Source: Scortum barcoo (Eukaryota; Chordata; Actinopteri; Centrarchiformes; Terapontidae). Taken from it: a stretch of 64,000 nucleotides of DNA. A program made the translations under genes and the position numbers. Positions 48,250 to 59,237 of this stretch are shown here, one piece after another (the stretch's first letter is position 1; every line of letters begins with the position of its first letter). Under the pieces are notes generated by a model. The model saw only the letters and a program-made list of their open reading frames with translations. It made no database searches and was not told where the DNA came from. The stretch is taken from positions 18,695,803 through 18,759,802 of the forward strand of contig CM041534.1 of assembly GCA_023238725.1 (NCBI GenBank), given 5' to 3'.

Positions 48250-50364
48250 GCCAAACATCCAAAAGCTCAACATGTGAGCTCTGATTGGAGAAAGATGTTG
48301 CCATGGATCCCAGATGGGTGTGGCTACACTGTCAGTGACTGACTAGCAGGAGCTAATAAATCATGTAGTTTGTGTTGTCTGGAAGTGTGTGGAAGTGATA
48401 GACTTTGGCGTGTGTGCTTGATTGTAGTCTCCGTGCATGCAAGTGTGTGTGTGTGCGTGTGCCGCACATCAGGGAGGGCTTCACAAAGCTTCAGTCTGCC
48501 GTATCCAGCTGCAGCAGCCTTCACTGTCTGTCTGCACGTCTGACCCACTTTCTTTCTCCCCATTCCTTCCTTTTCTCCTTCCTTTGTTAGCTCCTTCTTT
48601 CGTCTCCTCTTTTTCCTTTCCTTCCATCCTCCTGTCTCTCCTCCCTCTGTCTCTTTCCCGTGCCCTTAATCCTTTTCTTCATCTTGTAATTCTGACAAGC
48701 CAAGACCTCAGGGAACAAGCCGCGGCGTGTCATTCATGTTTCCTCCTTTAGCTTGATTTGTAGTTGAACATCACCTGCTCACGTAGCCGCCAAATATGCA
48801 GAATAGCTGGCTCTCACCTCCTGAAAAGTCAACCACATGTTGGTGCTATGCCGGGACACAAAGTGGGGACCACAATCACAAGTTAGGTCAGCACCTTACA
48901 CCGTACCATCAGTGGAGTGGATGTGTGGGTAAAAGAAAGGTCAATTGTACAGTTCTCTAGATAGAAATACTAAATCTAGACTGCTCTTACCCTCTTTCTA
49001 TGTTCTCGGTTTATTCTTGTTTTGCTGCCCATCTGTCTTTCCGAATGTCTTCCTGCCTTGCAGCCGGTCTCTCTTTCCCTAGAAAGACCCTCCCATGTGC
49101 TATTCATGAGTTATCCATCTTCTGTTTTTAAAGTTTTATCAACCCAAGTTCCAAATTCATTCTCAGCTTTTATCTTCAGGTCCAATTAACACTAGTCCTC
49201 CTGGTTCTGGGGAAATATCTAAAGTACCAGACACACAAGCTTTTTAGGATTAAGTCAAAGGATAGCTATTAAGAAATTCAGGCTGACAGAAGAGTTTCTG
49301 TGGCTTAAATCTGTTGCTTTTGACAGAATTTTACAAATGCACAGCGCCTGTAAGTGCAGCTGCTGGAGCAAAATTGCATTTGGACTTCCATACTTTTGTT
49401 TGTGCCGGGGATTAGGTGAGGCTGTCCAAATCCTGTTCGAATGCTGACATGCTCAGATACAGATACTATGCAAAGCACTAGAGGAAACACTCGTTTTCTC
49501 TCAGTCTGGGAGACACAGGATACGCTGTGGAAAGCTCTCCCTCCTTGGAAGCGGAGATGCTGCAGATATCATTACAAAAAAAACATCAGTGTCATATAAA
49601 TGTAGGTTTTAACTTGGCGACTTTCCTCTGACTATCAGCTGGAAAGGAATAATACTGAAAAGACAATAATACTCAAGACGTTCTAACCGTCGCTAATCAG
49701 TTTGTGTTTATTAGGAAATTTTGTTGTGCTTTCTCTTCTCAAGCTGTTTTAAAAAAAACACATTTCAAAATTAATACAATTCTTTTTCCTACCCAAGTTC
49801 AACTCTACAGGCACATAAGAAGTGATGTTTTATATTTCCGGCAGCAGCAGTAGTATTGAAATCAACACAAGAGAAACAGCATTTCCTTTTACACGGTGTA
49901 GGGCAAAAAAAAAAAAAAAACATTTACATTTAATATCACCCTTACATTCAGCCTTATTGAATCCAGATATTGCTCTCCTCTTATCTTGTGGGCACCCACT
50001 CGCCTTACATGCTTATGATCTATTTTGGGTCATGACCAGTAGTTAAAAGAAGCAAGATAATGCAAACCGGTCAACATTCCCCGCGGTGAGCAGCGTTATT
50101 GCTCCGTGCTCTGACAGCTTCAGCGGGTTGAATCGAGCCGCCGTCTGTTTTAGGGTCCTCTGAAGGGCACTACGGAGGGATGGTAACAAATTCACACCAA
50201 GCTACTTTATCCTCCAGGTAGCTGATATTATCTGAAGATATTTATGATTCACAACACACGGATATTTGTGCTCCCGCTGCCAAGATCTGCTTTTATGGCA
50301 ACTATTATTTCAGCCCACAGTATTTTATACAGTCTGTTTATGTTGCAGGGACTTGTAGAGAATT

Positions 50365-51015
50365 TGGCAAGGCGAAGCAAGTCGAGGCGAGTTTATTTGT
50401 ATAGCACCTTTTAAGCACAAAGACGTTTCAAAGAGCTTTGCATATGGCGCGGGGCAGCATTTGAAAAGAGTACGAGAGCTGGAAAAAATGAATTAAAACA
50501 CAAGGAAATGATAATACATTATCATGATCAAGTGCATCAACAGAACAGGTCTTTAGCCTTGATTTTAAAATAGTTTGATCCAGAGATATGTTGCATAAAA
50601 CTAAAGGCTGCTCCAACATGTTTTATTTTAATCCTCCGAACAGTAAGCAGTCTGATCTCAAAGGACCTGAGAGATGGAGGCCGTGTAGCACTGCAGCTGA
50701 TCAGAGATGTATCTTGGCCCTAAACCATTTTGTGCTTCAGAAAAAAAAGTAATAGTATTTTAAAATCAATCCTTTGACACACAGAAAGCCAAAGCAGCAA
50801 TTTGAGAGCTGGAGTAATGCGTTCTGCTCCTGTGCCGTCTCGCGAATGAGCCGCAGCTGCCTGACATCCACTTAACCCAGTCTACCAGAATAAAAGCATT
50901 ATCAGCGTCTTGTTTGACATAAAATAAGCTTAAACAGAAAACCAGTGGAGACCGGAAGAAGTCCTTGCGCCCAACCAAGAAATAGTCCGGCACGTAAATC
51001 CCATGTACATCTGCG
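50365..51015 (+). repeat. Teleost interspersed repeat (TTTATTTGTATAGCAC family)
   Basis: Begins with GGCAAGGCGAAGCAAGTCGA and GTTTATTTGTATAGCACC, then TTTCAAAGAGCTTTGCATAT. Later blocks are CAGGTCTTTAGCCTTGATTT, TGGCCCTAAACCATTTTGTG, AATCAATCCTTTGACACACA and GAGCTGGAGTAATGCG. The same blocks in the same order are familiar from a widely dispersed teleost repeat. It has no open frame. The element class is not known to me and the 3' boundary is approximate. Confidence 0.75.
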
Positions 51016-51065
51016 AACTTTTTAAACAAACAAGATATGATGAGTTAATTAGTTAGATTTAGATT

Positions 51066-51155
51066 TTTTTTTTTTTTTTTACCTCCAGATAGAGGCAGAA
51101 TAGCTCTCTCCCCCATTTCCAGTCACTATGCTAAGCTAGGCTAACTGGCTGTTTG
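51066..51155 (-). repeat. Teleost short interspersed repeat, fragment
   Basis: A T-rich run, then ACCTCCAGATAGAGGCAGAA, CCCCATTTCCAGTCACTATG and CTAAGCTAGGCTAACTGGCT. This is the reverse of the family at 17051-17235 and matches its remembered CTAAGCTAAGCTAACCGGCT block. It lies directly after the repeat ending near 51015. Confidence 0.7.
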
Positions 51156-53997
51156 ATTGTACTTTTAAGGCGGTATTATTGTGGATGTTGGCTTAGATCT
51201 GAGGCCATAACTTTACCAAGACTTCAGTTTTTTATTCCTGTTTTCCACAAAAGAGGTTCTAGGGGTGGGCTGACTAATTTAAAATCCATTGACAGTGTAA
51301 TATGGTTAACATAGTTACCAGTAGTCTTCTCATAGCTCATATTTGGGAAACCAAATGGAGAACTTTACTTCTAAAATATCCGTATATATTATAATAATCA
51401 ACTACTATCAACTAGCCAGTGATGTATAGATTGGTCCGTTTCTTGCCACATAGGATCAGTGCAGGCTAAGTAGCTTTACATGTCTACGGTGTTTACTTCT
51501 CCACCCACCACGATTAAAACATCAGCTGTATGTTAAGTTTCTAAACCTGCTTCATGGTCAAGATCTTTTACAATCGTAAACTAAACTTTCTCCTTTGTTT
51601 CCGAGGCGGCGGCACTAGATTCGCCAGATTTACGTCTCTCAGACAAGTTTTTATTTTTCGTTCATAAATTTGTAATGTTGTGACAGATGAGGATGGTAGG
51701 TGTGGGAGTTATCTAACGGTCCCCACAAGGATCGTGAAGAGGATTTATGGCGCGTTGCACAGTCCTTTTGCCTTGACGGCGCGGGTCACTGGGGTGTTAT
51801 ATTTTCGAGTGTGGACTGTGAAGGAGAACCCTTAGAGGCACCATTTACAAGATGCACTCGACATGTGTTTTCCACAGTCAGTTACCAGTATTATAGTCAT
51901 CAGTCTGAATGATTAAAATAATTTCTAAATGGCTAAGATCATTTAAGTGTGATGAACCAAAAACAAAATTGTAGGTACCATTTATAGATCACAAAAAGCA
52001 TTTGTTGGGTGATTTGCAGGTCTAAAGATGTCCAGACATGTTGGTCAAAAAGTAATCTAACTTCATGTAATTGTTTTAAAAGGATTACATGACTATTTCT
52101 GTATGGTGCAGGTTCTAACTACATGTTGACATCTGGTCATTTCAACCTGGAAACAATCTGTAAACACAACACTTACATTTTATTAAGCTTTATGTTGATG
52201 TGGTGATCTTCTTACCAAACATCACGTTGTGTCTCTGGCCACCTGTTGAATACTAATCCCTACTCCATATTTAGCTCTGAAACCACCAGTCCTGAGGGAA
52301 GTAGGTGGCTCTTTAGCTGCTGAATGCTCCATGTTCAAATCAGGTGAAAACAGACTCACAAGAACGTCTGTAGCTTTCAACCACATATAGCCAGGTGTAA
52401 ACCTCTTACATTTAGATGTTGCTTGACGTGCAAGTCACAAAATTTTCCGATTAATCCAAGATCCAGTGTGGATTCTGAAAATCCTGATTTGATCTCGCCA
52501 TTTACAGCTTTTATGAGTAAAATCTACGCTAAATGGTACGCCTAAGAAGTGGTTCGGTCGTGGCCGAAGCAGAGGAAGACGAAGAAAACAGTTTTACTCT
52601 CCGTTTTTCAGTCTGGTCCTGCCACGTAGCTAACGATGGCTAGACAGCTTTCTGCAGATGTCTGATGAACACAAAACAGTACAGACGAGTTAGTATGCAT
52701 GCTTTCCATTTCTGCCCTGTCCACTCAAGGTAATAATTATGGACGTACTGCACTTAATTGAAGCATCTGGCACTGACAGTCCGTGCATATCTGTATTGGG
52801 AAAGCATTTATTTTTTAAAATGTGCAAAATGATGAACAAGTGTTGCAGGACTTGTTGTGCTCAACTATATTTCAAATCTAGGCTAGAATTTTTTGCATTT
52901 TCCAAGGAAAATAGATCCTTGGTCCACAGTTATAATTGAAAAATAGGTTTGTAATTTAGCCTATAAGGAGCACATTACACAGATTTATATTCAAGGAAAC
53001 AGCAGTGTCTCTCACTTGTTGAATGCAGAAGAAACTGAAGTTCCCAGGATAAATTCGAAGTCTAAATAAACTCAGATATCAGTGCAGACATACAGCACTA
53101 GTGTTTATTGTGATTTCTCTATCATTGCGCCGTGAACCACAAGACATGCATTGCTTTGATTTAAGATTTTTTTTTATAGCTGTCTTTATGATTATTGACG
53201 TAGTGAATAGCAACACACTCTTCTGTAAACAGGGCCAATATTCCCAGCAGTGCAGCTAATAGAACAAACATACTTGAGCAACACGTGACAAATTGATTAA
53301 CTGTTTGGACTTGTAATCACAGCACAGCTCCTTCTGTAACAAGCTGTCTGCATTTAAGTGCACACTCCAGTCTAATTATTCCAGTTGGGATTGTCTTGTT
53401 AGTAATTAACCCAGGCTCTCCATATTGGGTTTGGGGTGATATTGGGCCAATTAAAGATCAATAATCCTGATCTTTAGCTTGCTGCTTCCTCACAGTGGTG
53501 TCTGTGTATTTCGGGGCCAGCAAACAGTCGATGTTGCTCATTAGTAAGCAGCACAGGTTTGCAGTCAATATGCTCGGAGCTGAGAGGGTCAGGTCAATAT
53601 GGATCTGAGCTGGAAGTTAGTTGGAGAAGTAAAAGAAAGAAAAGAGGCTGTTATCATCTTCTTTGCTCATTTTCTGCTCTTTTCTTCTCTCACTTGAGTA
53701 TCAGATTTTTTTTTTCTGCCTCACCGTCTGTATTGTATCTCTTCCTCGATCTCTCTCCCTCTGTTGGTATGTCTTAACAGTAATTCACCACATGTGCGTC
53801 ACATATCATTTAAGTCAACACCATGAAATCCATTTTTAGACACAGACACTTAGACGCACACACACACTCACTTTCACACACAATGCATGCACACATGCAT
53901 TCCCTGTCTGGTCCCACCGGGTTTATCTCTATCGCAGAAATCAGTTTGGGAATTAGTTCTGACGCAGCTCCTGCCTTTTCTGCCTGGGGCAGCATAG

Positions 53998-54025
<28 letters not shown>
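53998..54025. repeat. (CA)14 microsatellite
   Basis: Perfect CA run, preceded by a CA-rich degenerate stretch at 53850-53890. Confidence 0.93.
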
Positions 54026-54028
<3 letters not shown>

Positions 54029-54978
54029 CCCCTTCTCAGACCCACGCACAAACAATTGCAGAAGACTGACACACACAACTCACTCACCTACACACTGCCT
54101 CCGAAAGGAAAGAGACACTCATTAAAAACTATGTTTCCACCCACCTGCTGTTGTTGTATTTTGAAATTGTGCATTAAATAGCCTGAGTGGAAATGTCCTT
54201 AAAGTTTTAAGCGCTGGCTGACGTGGTAAGAGTGGAAGCGAAGGCATATTTAAAAAAAGAACACGCAGTAAATGCTGATGGAAAGGTTTGTTATTTTTTT
54301 TTTCTTCTGGGTGTTGTTTTCTTTCTGGTCCTCTGTAAACACAACATAAACGTATTGTTACCATGTGGAAAAAAAAACAAAAAAACAAAACACCATATGG
54401 TTTGTGTGGGCGAGAAATAAATGAATTAAAGTAACACAAATGTCGTGTTTGGTGGGGAGCAGCAATAAAATGCTTTGACATATCAAGTTTATAGAACCCA
54501 ACTACGATATTGGCAGGATCAATATAATCAGCCAGTTTTTATGGGGACACTTGAAAAGAACAGAGCCATTGTTAATGTTATTAGTAATGCCTGTGCTTTC
54601 TCTACTAATTTTATTCTGATTATTTCAATCTGGTGTGAAAAGGCAAGTTAGAATTTCCAGTCAAGTTTATGGCTTAAAATGGGCTGTTACTGTGATTTAT
54701 AACAGTAAAACGTGTTGTTCATCTGCAAAAATTCCCTCTCGTTAGTACGTCTTAACTACAATACTGAAAAAGAGTTCTGAAATAGTCAAATTTGTGTTTA
54801 TGTGCAAAACTAAATAAGAGGAAAATCATTTTTGTTTGTTTGGAACCAAAGAGATCCAGCATCAGTTGGACTTCAGCAGAAAATTTCCATTGCTGACCTC
54901 TTTGAAATGTGCTTGAAATTTGTGGAATATATGGATGGAAAAGTACCCAATTTCATTCTAGCACTCTCTCTCGCTCAC

Positions 54979-55106
54979 TCACACACACACACACACACAC
55001 TGTGACTGACTCACTTTTCCTACACACTCATAAAGGGCATGGTGCCCTCCTGCCAGACACCTGTTGATGTAATTAGTAGTTGATGACAGCCAGTGCTCTG
55101 CTGACG

Positions 55107-55150
<44 letters not shown>

Positions 55151-55324
55151 AAGAAAGATAAACAGTCAGCAAGTGAAATACATGTGTGCATATAGTTTGT
55201 GTATGAGCGTGTGCATCAGTTCATTAATTGTCAGTACAGGAGTGCAGAGAGAGGTGATAACACTGAGAGAGAGAGGATGAGAGAGCTTTACATTGTGAAG
55301 GTTAGAGAGAGAGAGAGAGAGAGA
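54979..55324. repeat. Microsatellite cluster: (CA)11, (GT)20, (AG)10
   Basis: CA run at 54979-55000, GT run at 55111-55149 and AG run at 55304-55324. The CA and GT runs are only 110 bases apart and are reverse complements of each other. Confidence 0.93.
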
Positions 55325-55913
55325 TATGGACGGTGTGGTATGAGAGGCCTTGCTCAGCACAGTTAATACACTTGTAATGCTGATTATCTCCAGCCTGTCG
55401 TGTCGTGGATGGATGAGATAGAAAGGAGGTGGGTTCAGTTGTCGAGGGATTACGGGAGGAGAGAGGATGGATGAACTGGTACGAGGAGTAGTAGATGGAT
55501 GGTTAGAGGGAGAAAAGGAGGAATGCATCTCTGAGCTTTTTCCTGGTTTCAGAAAATCCGCCCCCAAAAAAACAGACTAGGCCCATTTTATCAGTGATTT
55601 ATCAGTTATTATTGTACTTTAAATCATTGCATTGGTGGATTAATTTAGAAGATTTTATTTCATCACTTCTTTCTCAGCCACCCTTTTGGGTCACCTGCCA
55701 AAAAAGCAAATTACCTGCCAAGTTTAATTTGTACTGGCCAAATTAATGAATGTCCTGTACCCACAAATATGTCATATTGACTTTGTCATAACCAGACGGT
55801 TCATCTATTGGCCACGAACAAGCAAACATCTCTGACTGGTAAAGAAAAAGACATTTAAGGTGGATAAAAGGAGACATATTTCAAATTTATTCAATTTCTT
55901 TCAGCCTGTAGTG

Positions 55914-55940
55914 TTTTTTTTTGTTTTTTTTTTTTTTTTT
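55914..55940. repeat. Interrupted poly-T tract
   Basis: T9-G-T17. It is followed by GTCTGCACGGTAAG, but the lack of an AG before the GT argues against a splice function. Confidence 0.85.
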
Positions 55941-57429
55941 GTCTGCACGGTAAGTTCTTGACATGTCTAGGTCACAAACATTATATTCACAACCCACCTC
56001 CGCTTTCAGATGAAACTTTCTCAGCATAAAAAAAAGGACATGCTGTTATTTCACCTCAGGCTGGTGAAGCCGTCCAGAGACAAATTGTTGCTCCCGGTTA
56101 CTAGACTTGTGAAAGTATCCATACTTTTATAAACTGCAACCACAACAACATTTTTCTTTATCAGAAAGGAAAACAATGAAATCTCATCTTCTCCTCTGTC
56201 CTGACGCAAAAAGTGCTGTTTTGTTTTGGGTTCATCAGCTCTGCGGGAATTTTTGTGAGAGAAGTGCCACGTTTGCTGATTCGGAGACGGATAGCCACTC
56301 GGGATGAATGAATAGACTCAAGACAGAGACGGGACAAAGAGGGACGGAGTTGTAGGGGAATGAAAAAGACTGACCGAAAAAATTGTTGGGATAATGTGCT
56401 TCAGTACAAATAGGAGGGTGGAGGATTAAATTTGTGGAAGAAAGAATGACAAAGGAGAGAAATGGTAAAGGGCAGCAGCCTCTAACAGACGGAGGAGACG
56501 GAGTGAGAAAAAGGTCAGAGGCTGCCAAAAGAGGAAAAAAAATTCTATTCAGGTCACTTCATTTTAAAAACTCTGCTGCCCAGTAACAGATTTGGTTTCA
56601 GGAAAGACAAAAATCACAGTTAAGTATGGAGTAAATTAGGATAACATCAGAAGTATTCTTTTTAACAGGACTTCTGTGTAGTACAAAATATATTCCAGAT
56701 ATGTATCTTGTGTCAAAAATGACTCAAAAATGAACATTTGAATGTTGGAAAACCCTTTTAAAAACATGTATGTACTTGTATATTTTGACTGACATTTGCT
56801 GGAGCCAGAATACTTAATTTTCTTGCTTAAAGATTACCACTTTGTATATGAGTTTGTCACACAGGAGCTTGGAAATTGGTGAAATCTTTTGGGATGTTCA
56901 ACCCCCCCCCAAAAAACTGGATATGAAGTTATCAAAAGTCATGAAAAGTCAAGTTGAACGTTCTTACGAAACAGAAGAACAGTGTGTCATTTATTTATTC
57001 ATCTATTCCATTCTCATACATTTGGTGAAATATTAAGTAAATCCTCACCAGCTGATACACCTGATGACATTAAATATTCATATTTCATCTCCATGTTCCA
57101 GTGAGACCTTTTTATTTTTAAGGGTTACACTGGTTCGGTTCATTTGCGGTGCGCTGAAATAATCAAAGGAGAAATGACTCCATTGCTGCTCAGCGCTTTA
57201 GACGGTCGGCCTTGATATTCAGAGGAGAGAGGAGATGTGGGAGTTAAGGTTGAGAGAGGAGGGAAGAAAAAAAAGGAGAAAGTAAACAAAACTAGAGAAG
57301 TTCAACAGAGTTATTTTACTCTAAACTCCTCTCCTCTATCATCGCTCTTCCTCCTCCTTTACCTCCCATCCTGCTCTCCACTCCCCTGTCATGTGTTTAG
57401 GCCGAGGTAGTTGTTTTTGAAAGCGGTAA

Positions 57430-57432
<3 letters not shown>

Positions 57433-57480
<48 letters not shown>

Positions 57481-57644
57481 GTCCTAATCAAAGCCAGGCT
57501 CTGCACATTGTGTCCCAGTTGAGCAGCTATTTTTATCTGCGGCGCTCTAGCAGGGATGGAATGGGTCAGATAGGCCAGGCTGACGAATCCATCAAGACCA
57601 ACAGATAAACAGTCAGCCCGGACACACACACACACACACACACA
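57433..57644. repeat. (CA)23 and (CA)11 microsatellites
   Basis: The longest CA run in the window (57433-57478), plus a second run at 57622-57644, in the giant intron. Confidence 0.95.
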
Positions 57645-58140
57645 AATGCTGTTTAACTAAACAAATAAGCCAATTCCGTTTCTTTATCACTCAGGCAGCA
57701 GTCAGCAGCAATCATGCAAACTCATACAGCCCTTGCTCTCTTTCTGTCTCTTTATCCCGCATTTGCTGACACACACACACATGCACACTCAGGACTACAG
57801 GTAGTGACAGGCTGTTTCGCATTGTGTTGCCACCAGTGTAATATTAGTCTGATATGTATCTCTCTCAAATACCTGAAACGGTGCCCTCCTACACGCCGCA
57901 CAAACACACATGTACCCACACACGCAGTCTGTCCTTTCCCATTAGCACCATGGCAGATCTTCAGCCTCGCACACGCATGATGCTCACACACAAGCAGATG
58001 TGGTTAGAGACACATGATTACTGATGTACGGTTGTAAGAGAAATGGAGTTGGCTGAGATCCAGTTCCTGGCTTGTTAGTTTGGGATTCGAGTGCGCTGGC
58101 GTGGACCCAATTAGTTTCTCTCTACCTACCTCTCTCACTG

Positions 58141-58167
58141 TCTCTCTCTCTCTCTCTCTCTCTCTCT
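58141..58167. repeat. (TC)13 microsatellite
   Basis: Perfect pyrimidine dinucleotide run, preceded by an imperfect CT-rich stretch from about 58117. Confidence 0.93.
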
Positions 58168-59203
58168 GCGGTTACTTTGTCGTCATGGCTGCACGTCGGA
58201 TATTATGTGCAGCGTATCCGCAGCTGTAAACAAACTGGAAATCTTCACAACAGCGTGTCCTTTACCTTCAAACAGAGACGGGACGATACGTTATTTGTCT
58301 CAGTTTGTATGTAAATATCGGCGTCTGTAGCGGTTCAGAGCTGTTTGCTTTGAACCCGACATGCCACGGCACCTGTGAGGACATTAAGCAGCTGTAAAGC
58401 TTTACTGTGTCATACATGCGGTTGTTAAAACATTTACACAGCGACGAGGCTACACGTTGTACAGTAAGAGCTGCACGTGCTTTAACCTGGGCTCCATTAA
58501 CCTGAGCCACTAAAGCAACATCAGCTCAGGCTATACTCCCACCCTTTAATGATGAATTAAATCAGTAATGTTGCCAACAATATTTTACCATGGCCAAGAA
58601 AAATCCAGCTACTATCACCAAGATTATAAATGCGTCTGTATTCTCCCAATTGAAATGTTTGATGGATGGTCTAAACCCCCTCCCAAACGCCTCTCTGACA
58701 TTCCAGTTGGTGGGCTCGGGTCGGAGTTTTTGCAACTTTCCGAAACCATCAATCCAGCAATCCCGCCCACTTAACAAGGCAACGCGCGGAGGTGAGAAAG
58801 TAAGCGGGGGGTCTGCACGTCTCCCCTCAAGCGCTCCGTTTTTTCATAATGTGCACAATAATTTCCGACAACCGAATGCAACACGAGCCACCGCTTTGAG
58901 GAAAGATTCCCTGGAAGCGTGCGCTGGCATCCCCCATATTTTTTATCACAGACAGTAAGACACAGAGATATACGGATGCAGGCAGTACATAAAATCTTCA
59001 TGTCTGCATTCGTGCATGCCGGTTCGCGACAGTGTCAGTGAGGCAGTTTGTTCAGAGCTGCTGTGATATGAAACTGAGGTGTCAATTGAGGGGGTGATCA
59101 GTGTCATTTTTAGTTGCTTGCGCTAGGCGTGTGATGGCTGTGTGGTTCAAGTCTGAGAGATTTAGTGTGGGAAGGCAGATAATTTTTCAGGCCGGATTTT
59201 AAA

Positions 59204-59237
59204 CAAGTTGTTGCATCTTGCCCCTCTCCAGGTGAGT
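59204..59237 (+). promoter_or_regulatory. jade2: Candidate recursive splice site (acceptor abutting donor)
   Basis: A pyrimidine tract (CTTGCCCCTCTCCAG) ends with AG at 59230-59231 and is followed at once by GTGAGT at 59232-59237. The A-rich TTTTAAACAAG about 27-30 bases upstream could supply a branch point. Acceptor and donor are each good consensus sites, and zero-length exons of this form mark recursive splicing in very long introns. The site would split the 32.8 kb intron into 30.6 kb and 2.2 kb. Alternatively the GTGAGT may be the donor of an unannotated alternative exon, or the motif may be chance. Confidence 0.35.

Noticed and set aside
52300..52345. CTCTTTAGCTGCTGAATGCTCC, and a related-looking stretch at 60990-61075, resembling a dispersed teleost repeat
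   Set aside because: Only a few tens of bases are recalled as similar; too little to annotate without a repeat library search.
55914..55960. Long T tract followed by CACGGTAAGT, resembling a recursive site
   Set aside because: No AG immediately before the GT, so it cannot act as acceptor plus donor.
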